Assembly (NCBI GenBank): GCA_029266935.1
Contig: JAQSVY010000090.1
Coordinates: 1-8,204, forward strand
Direction: 5' to 3'
Source of the DNA: Burkholderiales bacterium
Lineage (GTDB): Bacteria; Pseudomonadota; Gammaproteobacteria; Burkholderiales; SG8-39
DNA: 8,204 nucleotides
How positions within the stretch are numbered: position 1 is the first letter of the stretch; each line of letters opens with the position of its first letter. The position numbers were made by a program, and so were the translations under genes. Positions 1 to 6,855 of this stretch are shown here, in pieces. Under the pieces are notes generated by a model. The model saw only the letters and a list, made by a program, of their open reading frames with translations. It was not told the origin of the DNA and ran no database searches.

Positions 1-1
1 G

Positions 2-1144
2 TGCTCGATCGAGGCGCTGTTCGCGCATCCGACGGCGCGAAACCTGATGCGCATCTTCTTCCTGCAGGAGCGGCTGAAATCGCTCGGCAAGGGATCGGAT
101 TTCCAGGCGCGGCGGGTGCACGTGGTCGGCGCGGGCGTGATGGGCGGCGACATCGCCGCCATCTGCGCCATGCGCGGCCTCACCGTGACCCTGCAGGACA
201 CCTCGCCCGAGCGCGTCGCGCCGGCGGTGAAGCGCGCCGCCGAGCTCTTCAAGCGGCGCCTGCGCGACGCGCGGCGCGAGCGCGACGCGCTCGACCGGCT
301 GATCCCGGACGCCTCGGGCGCCGGCGCGCGCAACGCCGACGTGATCATCGAGGCGATCTTCGAGAGCCTGCCGGCGAAGCGCGAGCTCTTCGCCAAGCTC
401 GAGGCGATGGCCAAGCCCGACGCGGTGCTCGCCACCAATACTTCGAGCCTCAAGCTCGCCGACATCGCCACGGCTCTCCAGGATCCTTCGCGGCTCGTGG
501 GCATCCACTTCTTCAACCCGGTGCCTCAGCTGCAACTCGTAGAAGTTGTCTCATCACAACAAACGAATCCTGAATTCAGTACAAAAGCGACCGCCTTCGT
601 CCGCCAGATCGACAAGCTGCCGCTGCCGGTGAAGGACTCTCCGGGCTTCCTCGTCAACCGCGTGCTCGGCCCCTACATGCAGAACGCCCTCCGCATGCTC
701 GACGAGGGCATGAAGCCCGAGACGCTCGACGCGGCAATGCAGGACTTCGGCATGCCGATGGGGCCGGCGGAGCTCGCCGACACCGTCGGCCTCGATATCT
801 GCCTCGCCGCCGGCAAATCGCTGGCGGCGCACGTCTCGCCGCCCCCGCAGGTGCCCGAGATCCTCGAGAACAAGGTGGCGCTCGGCCACCTGGGCAAGAA
901 GACCGGCCAGGGCATCTACCGTTACGAGAACGGCAAGGCGGTAAAGGGACAGCCGGATGCTTACCCACCGTCGCTGATCGAATCGCTGATCGATCCCTAT
1001 CTGCACGAAGCCAACCAGGTGCTGCAGGAGGGCATCGTCGCCGACGCCGACCTGATCGACGCCGGCCTTATTTTTGGTACCGGCTTCGCCCCTTTCCGCG
1101 GCGGGCCCCTGCATTACCTGAATGCAAGCGCTTCCAAAAGATAA
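2..1144 (+). CDS. 3-hydroxyacyl-CoA dehydrogenase part of a FadJ/FadB-type multifunctional beta-oxidation enzyme (5' end outside window)
   Basis: The reading frame is open from base 2, and the first residues resemble the helix that links the enoyl-CoA hydratase and dehydrogenase halves of FadJ-type proteins. The real start, and the hydratase domain, therefore probably lie upstream; the ATG at 47 is internal. Numbering from that Met, the NAD-binding loop VGAGVMGG is at residues 27-34 and NTSSL, with a catalytic Ser, at 131-135. GIHFFNPVP with the catalytic His154 follows at 152-160, then Glu166 and SPGFLVNR with Asn204 at 198-205. A second C-terminal dehydrogenase domain ends in GTGFAPFRGGPL, the usual FadJ-type terminus. 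The expected reactions are hydration of enoyl-CoA and NAD-dependent oxidation of L-3-hydroxyacyl-CoA in the cytoplasm. The last 23 bp overlap the thioesterase gene. A short low-GC island sits near 535-590. The dehydrogenase assignment is firm; the choice between FadB, FadJ and a paralogue is not. Confidence 0.93.
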   Translation, partial: CSIEALFAHPTARNLMRIFFLQERLKSLGKGSDFQARRVHVVGAGVMGGDIAAICAMRGLTVTLQDTSPERVAPAVKRAAELFKRRLRDARRERDALDRLIPDASGAGARNADVIIEAIFESLPAKRELFAKLEAMAKPDAVLATNTSSLKLADIATALQDPSRLVGIHFFNPVPQLQLVEVVSSQQTNPEFSTKATAFVRQIDKLPLPVKDSPGFLVNRVLGPYMQNALRMLDEGMKPETLDAAMQDFGMPMGPAELADTVGLDICLAAGKSLAAHVSPPPQVPEILENKVALGHLGKKTGQGIYRYENGKAVKGQPDAYPPSLIESLIDPYLHEANQVLQEGIVADADLIDAGLIFGTGFAPFRGGPLHYLNASASKR

Positions 1145-1508
1145 AGCGCCTGCGCTGCGCGTCGTGCCGATGCCGGCGGACGCGAACCAGCACGGCGACA
1201 TCTTCGGCGGCTGGATCATGTCGCAGGTCGACATCGCCGGCGGCACGCTCGCGGCGCGCCTCGCGCGCGGCCGCGTCGCCACCGTGGCGGTGAAGGAGTT
1301 CGTGTTCAAGCAGCCGGTGCAGATCGGCGACGTGCTCTCCTTCTACGTCGAGGTCGAGCGCGTCGGCAGCACCTCCATCACCGTGACGGTGGAGGTCTAC
1401 GCCGAGCGCCGGCCGGCGGACCCGACCACGGTCAAGGTCACCGAGGCGACGCTCACCTACGTCGCCATCGACCGCGAAGGGCGCCCGCGCGCCGTGCCGC
1501 GCGGCTGA
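1122..1508 (+). CDS. Acyl-CoA thioesterase, YciA-type hotdog fold
   Basis: This is a 128-residue single hotdog-domain protein, a normal length for YciA-like enzymes, which hydrolyse acyl-CoA to free acid and CoA in the cytoplasm. The family signature spans residues 21-41: ANQHGDIFGG, then WIMSQVDIAGG, with Asp37 as the likely catalytic acid. The remaining beta strands (VAVKEFVFKQPVQIGDVLSF, then the strand near 84-95) match the family. The ATG at 1122 lies inside the 3' end of the dehydrogenase gene. No good Shine-Dalgarno sequence precedes it, so expression probably depends on translational coupling. The start is supported by LPKDKAPALRVVPMPAD, which resembles the usual N-terminus. Placement directly behind a beta-oxidation enzyme fits control of acyl-CoA pools. 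The exact chain-length preference cannot be read from the sequence. Confidence 0.92.
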   Translation: MQALPKDKAPALRVVPMPADANQHGDIFGGWIMSQVDIAGGTLAARLARGRVATVAVKEFVFKQPVQIGDVLSFYVEVERVGSTSITVTVEVYAERRPADPTTVKVTEATLTYVAIDREGRPRAVPRG

Positions 1509-1509
1509 C

Positions 1510-2250
1510 TTGCTCCTCGACGCGCCCACCCTCGCGGCGGTGGCAGCGGTGGCGCTGGCCGCCGCGGTGGTTGGCGGGGTTGGCGGCTTCGGCACCGGCG
1601 TCATCCTCACCGCGGCGCTCGTGCCCCTCATCGGCATCAAGGCGGTGATCCCGGTGCTCGCGGTAGCGGGCGTCATCATCAACGCCGGGCGCTTCTGGTT
1701 CTACCGCGCGAGCCTCGACCGGCGCGCGCTCTCCGTGGTACTCGTGGGCTCGCTCCCGTTCCTCGTGCTCGGCACCTGGATCTACAGCCTGCTCGACGCG
1801 CGCGCCCTGGGCACGGTGCTCGGCATCCTCGTCATCGCCTTCATCCCGATGCGAAGGATCCTCAAGGCGAAGGCCATCGTGCTCGGCACGCCTTCCCTCG
1901 CCGCGGGCGCCGGGGTGTTCGGCCTCGCCTCCGGCGTCGCGAGCGGCACGGGCGTGATCCTGGTGTCGCTGCTGCTGGGCGCCGGGCTCACCGGGCAGGC
2001 AGTGCTCGCCACCGACGCCCTCACCACCATCGCGCTCGACCTGTGCAAGGCGGCGCTCTTCCAGCGCTTCGACCTCCTCGACGCCGAGGCGGCGGCAACC
2101 GGCGTCGTGATCGGCGTCGCCACCATCCCGGGCAGCGCCATCGCGGCGTGGCTCGTGACGCGCATCGGCGCGCACCTGCACGTGCTTTTCATCGAGGCGC
2201 TGATTTTTCTCGGCGGATCGTTCATGCTCTGGCATGCCTGGCGTGGATGA
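1510..2250 (+). CDS. TauE/SafE family sulfite exporter-like membrane permease
   Basis: This is a 246-residue, strongly hydrophobic protein with about seven to eight membrane segments. It shows the duplicated architecture of the TauE/SafE family (DUF81). The first half carries GGFGTGV at 25-31 after the first membrane helix. The second half repeats it as SGVASGTGVILVSLLLGAGL at 141-160, followed by TDALTT. Family members are linked to export of sulfite, sulfoacetate or other organic anions, but the substrate here is unknown. The start is taken as the TTG at 1510, one base after the thioesterase stop. No Shine-Dalgarno is visible, so coupled translation is likely; a GTG at 1540 is possible but would cut into the first helix. 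It lies in an apparent operon with acyl-CoA genes, which does not by itself identify the cargo. Confidence 0.85.
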   Translation: MLLDAPTLAAVAAVALAAAVVGGVGGFGTGVILTAALVPLIGIKAVIPVLAVAGVIINAGRFWFYRASLDRRALSVVLVGSLPFLVLGTWIYSLLDARALGTVLGILVIAFIPMRRILKAKAIVLGTPSLAAGAGVFGLASGVASGTGVILVSLLLGAGLTGQAVLATDALTTIALDLCKAALFQRFDLLDAEAAATGVVIGVATIPGSAIAAWLVTRIGAHLHVLFIEALIFLGGSFMLWHAWRG

Positions 2251-2257
2251 GGGAGGA
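2251..2257 (+). promoter_or_regulatory. Shine-Dalgarno deciding the SDR start
   Basis: GGGAGGA lies immediately after the permease stop codon and a few bases before the ATG at 2261. It supports 2261 rather than the in-frame ATG at 2234, which would overlap the permease gene and add nine residues (MPGVDEGGR) that do not look like an SDR N-terminus. Confidence 0.75.
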
Positions 2258-2260
2258 CGG

Positions 2261-3085
2261 ATGAAGGAGCTGCAGGGGAAGGTCGCCGCCGTCACCGGCG
2301 CCGCGAGCGGCCTTGGCCGGGCCATGGCGCTCGCCTTTGCGGATGAAGGCATGGATCTCGCGCTCGGGGACGTCTCGGATTTGTCCGTAGTTGAAGGCGA
2401 GGCGAAAAGCAAAGGCGTCCAGGTCTCTTCCATGAGAGTGGACGTCTCCAAGGAAGCGGACGTGCAGAAGTTCTGCGATTCGCTGAAATCCGTCCACGTG
2501 GTGTGCAACAACGCCGGGGTCGCGGTGCCGGGCGCGGCATGGGAGAACAGCGTCGACGACTGGCGCTGGATCCTCGGCGTCAACCTGTGGGGGGTGATCC
2601 ACGGCGTGCGCGCCTTCGCGCCGCGGCTCATCGCGCAGGACGAGGGGCACATCGTCAACACCGCGTCGGTCGCCGGCCTCATCTCGCCGCCCGCCTCCGC
2701 GGCCTACAACGTCACCAAGCACGCGGTGGTCACGCTCTCGGAGTCGCTCTACCACGACCTGCGCGAGCGCGACTCGCGCGTGGGCGTCTCGGTGCTCTGC
2801 CCGGCGTACGTGCCGACCGGGATCGCGGATTCGGAACGCCATCGCCCGTCCGGCTCGCGACCAGGTCAGTTCTCGGAAAAAACCAGGGAAAAACAGGCGA
2901 ACATGCGCAAGGCGGTGGCCTCGGGCCGGCTCTCCGCGGACGACGTGGCGCGCGTGGTGGTCGCGGCCGTCAGGGCGCAGCGCTTCTACATCCTCACGCA
3001 CCCGAAGATCAAGGGCGCGATCCGCGCGCGCATGGAAGACATCCTCGAGGAGCGTCCGCCGAGGAACCCGCTCGGGCCGCTTTAG
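2261..3085 (+). CDS. Short-chain dehydrogenase/reductase (classical SDR)
   Basis: This 274-residue protein has all classical SDR landmarks. The cofactor loop TGAASGLG is at 12-19, and Asp37 at the end of the second strand favours NAD(H). NNAG is at 83-86 and Asn108 in VNLWG. The catalytic Ser136 is in NTASVAG, with Tyr149 and Lys153 in YNVTK. It probably oxidises or reduces a hydroxyl/carbonyl substrate in the cytoplasm. Its position after acyl-CoA genes suggests a lipid-derived substrate, but this is inference. The C-terminal part (about 190-270) is charged and resembles SDRs annotated only by family. It begins ten bases after the permease stop with a good Shine-Dalgarno, so it probably closes the operon. 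Codon use becomes less GC-rich around 2375-2450 and 2870-2900 than in the rest of the gene. Confidence 0.92.
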   Translation: MKELQGKVAAVTGAASGLGRAMALAFADEGMDLALGDVSDLSVVEGEAKSKGVQVSSMRVDVSKEADVQKFCDSLKSVHVVCNNAGVAVPGAAWENSVDDWRWILGVNLWGVIHGVRAFAPRLIAQDEGHIVNTASVAGLISPPASAAYNVTKHAVVTLSESLYHDLRERDSRVGVSVLCPAYVPTGIADSERHRPSGSRPGQFSEKTREKQANMRKAVASGRLSADDVARVVVAAVRAQRFYILTHPKIKGAIRARMEDILEERPPRNPLGPL

Positions 3086-3102
3086 GCTAACAAGGGACTT
3101 TT

Positions 3103-3735
3103 CTAGTCGGCGAGGCCGGGGAAGAGGATCCGCAGCCCCTCGGCCATCGTCTGGATGGCGATGGCGGCGAGGAGCAGGCCGAGCAGGCGCGTGGCGATGT
3201 TGAGGCCGGTGGTGCCCATGCGCTCCCCGACCGCATGCGCGAGGCGCAGCAGCGACCACAGCAGCACGCACACCAGCAGCACGCAGCCGATGAGCGCGGC
3301 GGTGTGCGCGACGCCGCCGCGCTGCGCGGCGATGATGGTGGTGCTGATGGCGCCGGGACCGGCGAGCAGCGGCACCGCGAGGGGCACGACGCCGGAAAGC
3401 TCGCCCGACTCGAGCTCTTCCGCCTCGGCGCGCGTCTGACGCATCTCGCCCACCTTGGCGTTGAGCATGGCGAGCGCCATCAGCAACAGCACCAGGCCGC
3501 CGCCGACCTGGAAGGCGGGCAGGCTGGCACCGAGCAGGCGCAGCAGCCCTTCGCCGAAGACCGCGGCGCCGGCGAGCACGGCGAACACCGTCACCGTGAC
3601 CGCGTTGACCAGCCGCAGGCGCTTGCGCTCGTCGTAGCGCGCGGCGACGCTGAGGAAGATCGGCACCGCGAGGAACGGGTCGAGCACCGCGGTGAGCGTC
3701 ACCAGGTAGCGCAGGTACTCCTGGAGCCCGCTCAC
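3103..3735 (-). CDS. MarC family integral membrane protein
   Basis: Read from the GTG at 3735, this is a 210-residue protein with about six hydrophobic segments. Landmarks are TLTAVLDPFLAVPIFLSV at 13-30 near the N-terminus and a central polar loop around 93-112. PLAVPLLAGPGAISTTI follows at 118-134, a strong MarC-family signature, and the end reads GLLLAAIAIQTMAEGLR. MarC proteins are inner-membrane proteins of unresolved function; the historical multiple-antibiotic-resistance label is not well supported. The GTG overlaps the TGA of the upstream GST gene by four bases (3732-3735), which fixes the start and implies translational coupling. The frame stays open far upstream through the GST gene in the wrong phase, but that extension is not MarC-like. 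It converges on the SDR gene with 17 bp between stops and no clear hairpin. Confidence 0.9.
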   Translation of the reverse strand: MSGLQEYLRYLVTLTAVLDPFLAVPIFLSVAARYDERKRLRLVNAVTVTVFAVLAGAAVFGEGLLRLLGASLPAFQVGGGLVLLLMALAMLNAKVGEMRQTRAEAEELESGELSGVVPLAVPLLAGPGAISTTIIAAQRGGVAHTAALIGCVLLVCVLLWSLLRLAHAVGERMGTTGLNIATRLLGLLLAAIAIQTMAEGLRILFPGLAD

Positions 3736-4382
3736 TTCTTGGCCAGGGCAGCCTGCGCGCTTTTTCTGTCCTCGTTCACCCGCGCGAAGGCGGGGCGCTC
3801 GCCGAGCATCTTCAGGTAGGGCTTCACCTGCGGCATGCCCTCGAGGAAGTCGCGCCCGTAGATGATCCTGGTGGAAAGCGTGACGAGGGGCAGGTGCACG
3901 AACGCCGAGCAATCGGCGAGCGTCAGCTCGGCGCCGGCGATGTAGGGGCTGAACTTCGCGAGCTGGCCGAAGGCGCGCACGCCCTTCGCGAGATCCTTCT
4001 CGACCGAGCGCTTCAGCTCGTCGCTGATGCTGCCGCCGAAGAATGCCTGCCGGTACAGCCGCCGCGCCACGAGCTCCAGGTGCAGCTCGATCACGATGAT
4101 CAGCTCGCGCACCTTGGCGCGCGCGAGCGGGTCGCGCGGGTAGAGCGGCTTCTGCGGGTAGGCCTCCTCGAGATATTCGCAGATCGCCTGCGACTCGGCG
4201 AGCCGCACGCCGCCGTCGAGCTCGACGAAGGGCACCTTGCCCATCGGCGAGCGCGCCAGGAACTCGTCCTGCTGCGAGGGCCGGCAGGCTGCGTCCTCCT
4301 CGAAGGCGACGCCCTTCTCGAGCAGCGCGATGCGCACCTTGTTGTGGTAGTTGCTGAGGTGAAAGCCGCACAGCCTGAGCAT
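3732..4382 (-). CDS. Glutathione S-transferase family protein
   Basis: This 216-residue protein is the usual GST size. The N-terminal thioredoxin-like domain (about 1-78) has the active-site region [12 protein letters not shown] at 9-20, with Ser10 or Tyr12 as candidate catalytic residues. It also has [11 protein letters not shown] at 48-58, containing the conserved cis-proline, and ESQAI at 63-67, which contacts glutathione. The all-helical C-terminal domain carries the folding motif LTLADCSAF at 153-161. It likely conjugates or reduces electrophilic compounds with glutathione in the cytoplasm; the substrate is unknown. The ATG at 4382 has no obvious Shine-Dalgarno. It is divergent from the tryptophan dioxygenase gene and translationally coupled to the downstream MarC gene. 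The subfamily was not determined; it resembles the stringent-starvation-protein/beta-like bacterial GSTs only in general layout. Confidence 0.9.
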   Translation of the reverse strand: MLRLCGFHLSNYHNKVRIALLEKGVAFEEDAACRPSQQDEFLARSPMGKVPFVELDGGVRLAESQAICEYLEEAYPQKPLYPRDPLARAKVRELIIVIELHLELVARRLYRQAFFGGSISDELKRSVEKDLAKGVRAFGQLAKFSPYIAGAELTLADCSAFVHLPLVTLSTRIIYGRDFLEGMPQVKPYLKMLGERPAFARVNEDRKSAQAALAKK

Positions 4383-4426
4383 GGGGAGGTTGTACCTGTG
4401 TAAGGGGCCAGTGGCATTATAGGAGC
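4383..4426. promoter_or_regulatory. Divergent spacer with a candidate minus-strand -10 box
   Basis: This 44-bp region separates the divergent GST and kynA genes and is less GC-rich than its surroundings. On the minus strand TATAAT occurs at 4421-4416, 34 bp ahead of the GST ATG, a reasonable -10 position. No good -35 box lies 16-18 bp upstream, which would be inside kynA codons. On the plus strand TTGTAC (4390-4395) and CATTAT (4415-4420) are weakly promoter-like, but with a 19-bp gap and almost no room for a leader. Both assignments are tentative. Confidence 0.35.
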
Positions 4427-5254
4427 ATGCAGAAAGACCCCTCCGAGTTCATCACCGAGCTCGGCGCCGAGACCTCCTACGGCGGTTACCTGCGCCTGCC
4501 GCAGCTCCTCGACGCGCAGCAGCCGCGCTCCGCGCGCCACGACGAGATGCTGTTCATCATCCAGCACCAGGTCTCGGAGCTGTGGATGAAGCTCCTGATC
4601 CACGAGCTCGAGGCGGCGATCGCGCACGTGCAGGCCGATCGCCTCGCGCCCTGCTTCAAGATCCTCGCGCGGGTGAAGCAGGTGCAGCGCCAGCTCTTCG
4701 AGCAGTGGTCGGTGCTCGAGACGCTCACCCCATCGGAGTACGTGGGATTCCGCGACGTGCTCGGGCCTGCCTCGGGGCTGCAGTCGTTCCAGTTCCGCGC
4801 CATCGAGTTCCTGCTGGGCAACAAGAACGCGCGCTTCATGGAAGTGCAGCGCCACGACGCCGCCGCTTACGCGCGCCTGCAGCGCCTGCTCGAATCGCCC
4901 AGCCTGTACGACGAGTTCCTGCGCCACCTCGCGCGCCGCGGCATGCCGGTGCCGCCCGAGCGCGTCGAGCGCGACTGGACGCAGCCCTACGCGAGGCATG
5001 CCGCGGTGACCGCGGTGTTCAAGAAGATCTACGGAGATCCAAAAACACACTGGGACGCCTACGACATGTGCGAGAAGCTGGTCGACGTCGAGGAGAACTT
5101 CCAGCTCTGGCGCTTCCGCCACGTGAAGACCGTGGAGCGCATCATCGGCTTCAAGCCCGGCACCGGCGGCACCGCCGGCGTCGCCTTCCTGCGCAAAAGC
5201 CTCGAGGTGTCGCTGTTCCCGGAGCTCATCGATGTGCGCACTGAAATTCACTGA
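4427..5254 (+). CDS. kynA: Tryptophan 2,3-dioxygenase
   Basis: This 275-residue haem enzyme uses oxygen to open the indole ring of L-tryptophan to N-formylkynurenine, the first step of the kynurenine pathway. Residues known from the Xanthomonas enzyme are all found at a constant offset of eight: Phe43, His47 (distal base), Tyr105, Arg109 (substrate carboxylate), His232 (haem ligand) and Thr246. The supporting motifs are [18 protein letters not shown] at 38-55, [14 protein letters not shown] at 228-241 and GTGG at 245-248. The protein should be active. AGGAG at 4421-4425 is only one base from the ATG, too close for a normal Shine-Dalgarno, but no better start exists before the conserved region. 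The kynureninase-like gene follows with an overlap or a one-base gap, depending on its start, giving a tryptophan-catabolic operon. A kynurenine formamidase gene is absent from the window. Confidence 0.96.
   Translation: MQKDPSEFITELGAETSYGGYLRLPQLLDAQQPRSARHDEMLFIIQHQVSELWMKLLIHELEAAIAHVQADRLAPCFKILARVKQVQRQLFEQWSVLETLTPSEYVGFRDVLGPASGLQSFQFRAIEFLLGNKNARFMEVQRHDAAAYARLQRLLESPSLYDEFLRHLARRGMPVPPERVERDWTQPYARHAAVTAVFKKIYGDPKTHWDAYDMCEKLVDVEENFQLWRFRHVKTVERIIGFKPGTGGTAGVAFLRKSLEVSLFPELIDVRTEIH
5221..5224 (+). promoter_or_regulatory. Candidate Shine-Dalgarno for the kynureninase-like gene
   Basis: GGAG inside the 3' end of kynA sits seven bases ahead of the ATG at 5232. The alternative ATG at 5256, one base after the kynA stop, has no comparable site, so 5232 is preferred although the first eight residues are not conserved. 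Confidence 0.45.
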
Positions 5255-6234
5255 GATGCGCCTCAGAAACGAGGTGTGGCCGCGCTTCTCGCGCGTGATG
5301 GGGCGCGGGCAGATCTACCTCGCCAACCACTCGCTCGGGCGGCCGCCCGATCGCGTCGCCGAGGACGTGCGCGCCGCGCTCGACGCCTGGTACGTGGACA
5401 TGGAAGGGGCGTGGCCGCTTTGGCTGCAGAAACGAAACCAGTTCCGGAAGCTGACGGCAACCCTCGTGGGCGCGCCGCGCCCCGACTGCATCGTGCCCAA
5501 GACGAGCGCCGGCCAGGGCCTGCGCGCGGTGCTCAACGCGCTGCCGGGCAAGCCGCGCGTGGTGACCAGCGACGGCGAGTTCGACTCGATCGATTTCATC
5601 CTGCGCGTGTACCGCGAGAAGGGCCGCATCGACCTGCGGATCGTGCCCTGGCGCGAGCTCGCGCCGGCGGGCGCCACCCTGGTGGTGCTCTCGAGCGTGA
5701 TGTTCCGCTCGGGCGAGGTGGTGCCGAACCTGAGGCGCCTGGTGCGCGGCGCGCACGACGCCGGCGCCATGGTGCTGCTCGACGTGTACCACCACGCCGG
5801 CGTGCTGCCGCTCGACCTCGCCGGCATCGGCGCCGACTTCGCCATCGGCGGCTCCTACAAGTACACGCGCGGCGGCCCGGGCGCCTGCTGGCTCTACGTA
5901 CGCCCGGGGCTTGCCGAGACCATGCGCACGCTCGACACCGGCTGGTTCGCGAAGAAGGACGTCTTCGCCTACCTGCGGCCCGAGCCGCCGGAGTACGGGC
6001 CCGGCGGCGACGCCTGGCTCGAGTCGACGCCGCCGGTGCTCGCGCCGGTGCAGGCGCTGGCGGGGCTGGAGTTCACCCTCGAGATGGGCGTCGATCGCCT
6101 GCGCGCGCACAACCTCGAGCAGCATCACCGACGCCCGCGGCGAATCCCTGCGCGTCTGCCCCGACATCCTCAACTCCGATGAGGAGCTGGAGCGCGCCGC
6201 GGAGCTGATCGGCGCCGCCGTGCGTGAGAACTGA
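5232..6234 (+). pseudogene. Kynureninase-like PLP enzyme (aminotransferase class V fold) with internal deletion and frame change
   Basis: The first frame (5232 to about 6122) encodes a fold-type I PLP enzyme. It has IYLANHSLGRPP at 28-39, TSAGQGL at 91-97, SSVMFRSGEVVP at 154-165 and DVYHHAG at 184-190. The last holds the PLP-ring Asp184. SYKYTRGGPG at 208-217 holds Lys210, the probable Schiff-base lysine. These resemble kynureninase (DLxHSxG, YKYLNGGPG), which cleaves kynurenine to anthranilate and alanine. After about residue 297 this frame gives 19 unrelated residues and stops at 6182. In the +1 frame, from 6121 to the TGA at 6234, a typical family C-terminus appears (ITDARGESLRVCPDILN and beyond). 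The stretch normally joining these parts, by my estimate 45-60 residues of the C-terminal small domain, is absent. This suggests a deletion plus frameshift, either real or an assembly error. Start 5232 is chosen by its Shine-Dalgarno; 5256 is possible. The clade is divergent from standard KynU, so the function rests partly on the kynA neighbour. Confidence 0.78.
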
Positions 6235-6829
6235 GGCGCCGCGAGCCGCCCTCCTCGACTTCGGCAACGTCCTGGTCGAGGTCGACTTCCGGCGCGCCTT
6301 CGCCGCGTGGGCCAAGGCTGCCGGCGTTCCGGTCGATGTTCTTGCGGAGAAGTTCTCCTTCGACGAAGCGTACTGCGCGCACGAGCGCGGCGAAATAGAT
6401 CAGGTCGAATATTTCCTGCGGTTACGCGATTGTCTGCGCATCGAAATCCCCGATGAAGCCATGCTCGCGGGCTGGAACGCCATCTTCGGGGAGCCGCTGC
6501 CAGGCATCGAGCGCGTGCTGCGCGAGCTCGCCGACCGCATGCCGCTGTACGTGTTCTCCAACACCAATCCTGCGCATGTTGCGCACTTCGGGGCGCGCTA
6601 CCGGGAGCTTCTTGCGCCGGTCACGAAGGTGGTGACGTCCTGCGACATCGGGCGGCGGAAGCCCGAGCCCGAGGCGTTCCTGCGCGTGGCGGCGCTCACC
6701 GGAATTGCGCCTTCGCGGCTTGCCTTCTTCGACGACCTCGAGGAAAACGTCGCCGGCGCGCGGCGCGCCGGGCTGCAGGCTTGGCGCGTCGCGCGGCCGC
6801 AGGAGATCCTCGATGCGCTGGCGCGCTAG
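6224..6829 (+). CDS. HAD-superfamily phosphatase, YihX-like
   Basis: This 201-residue protein has the four HAD motifs in order. Motif I is LLDFGNVLVEVD, with nucleophile Asp12. Motif II is SNTN, with Ser112. Motif III is RRKPEPE, with Lys146, and motif IV is FFDD, with Asp170 and Asp171. The second Asp of the usual DxD is Gly14, as in YihX of E. coli (DLGNV), a glucose-1-phosphate phosphatase. The helical cap FDEAYCAHERGEI at 46-58 also closely resembles YihX. A small phosphorylated metabolite such as a sugar phosphate is therefore the likely substrate, but specificity is unproven. The GTG start at 6224 lies inside the last codons of the kynureninase-like gene (11-bp overlap), with no close Shine-Dalgarno, so translation may depend on ribosomes finishing that gene. 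If the upstream gene is truly frameshifted, most ribosomes would stop about 40 bases earlier. Confidence 0.9.
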   Translation: MRTEAPRAALLDFGNVLVEVDFRRAFAAWAKAAGVPVDVLAEKFSFDEAYCAHERGEIDQVEYFLRLRDCLRIEIPDEAMLAGWNAIFGEPLPGIERVLRELADRMPLYVFSNTNPAHVAHFGARYRELLAPVTKVVTSCDIGRRKPEPEAFLRVAALTGIAPSRLAFFDDLEENVAGARRAGLQAWRVARPQEILDALAR

Positions 6830-6844
6830 CGCGCTCTAGCGCGC
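6821..6844. terminator. GC-rich hairpin between convergent genes
   Basis: GCGCGCTAG (6821-6829) is followed after a six-base loop by its perfect complement CTAGCGCGC (6836-6844), giving a nine-bp stem. The left arm includes the stop codon of the HAD gene. An alternative pairing exists because 6821-6834 is itself a perfect 14-bp palindrome, GCGCGCTAGCGCGC. It sits where the HAD and alanine dehydrogenase transcripts converge, so a bidirectional terminator or transcript-end hairpin is plausible. No U-tract follows on either strand, so intrinsic termination is uncertain. Confidence 0.4.
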
Positions 6845-6855
6845 GCAGACGCTCT

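Noticed and set aside
1..573. Plus-strand frame from the window edge in phase 1
   Set aside because: Its Arg/Ala-rich translation is an out-of-phase reading of the dehydrogenase gene, whose Rossmann motif is in the phase starting at base 2.
1453..2682. Long minus-strand open frames opposite the thioesterase, permease and SDR genes
   Set aside because: They are rich in Arg, Ala, Asp and His with no recognisable motifs, as expected opposite GC-biased codons; the plus-strand proteins have clear families.
3086..3102. Terminator between the convergent SDR and MarC genes
   Set aside because: The 17-bp gap has no inverted repeat of useful length; a short T-run alone (3099-3102) is not enough.
3736..4371. 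Long in-frame upstream extension of the MarC gene, giving a 422-residue protein
   Set aside because: The extension is the GST gene read in the wrong phase and gives an Arg/Ala-rich sequence without domain features. The GTG at 3735 overlapping the GST stop gives a normal 210-residue MarC protein.
4100..5251. Long minus-strand frame opposite kynA
   Set aside because: It runs antisense through kynA and then through the GST gene out of phase; all dioxygenase active-site residues are on the plus strand.
5226..6173. Minus-strand frame opposite the kynureninase-like gene
   Set aside because: Its composition is that of a GC-codon shadow and it shows no family motifs, while the plus strand has a clear PLP-enzyme signature.
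5232..6234. Programmed ribosomal frameshift as the explanation for the kynureninase-like gene
   Set aside because: No slippery sequence is apparent at 6115-6125, and the two parts are separated by missing family sequence, which a frameshift alone would not restore.
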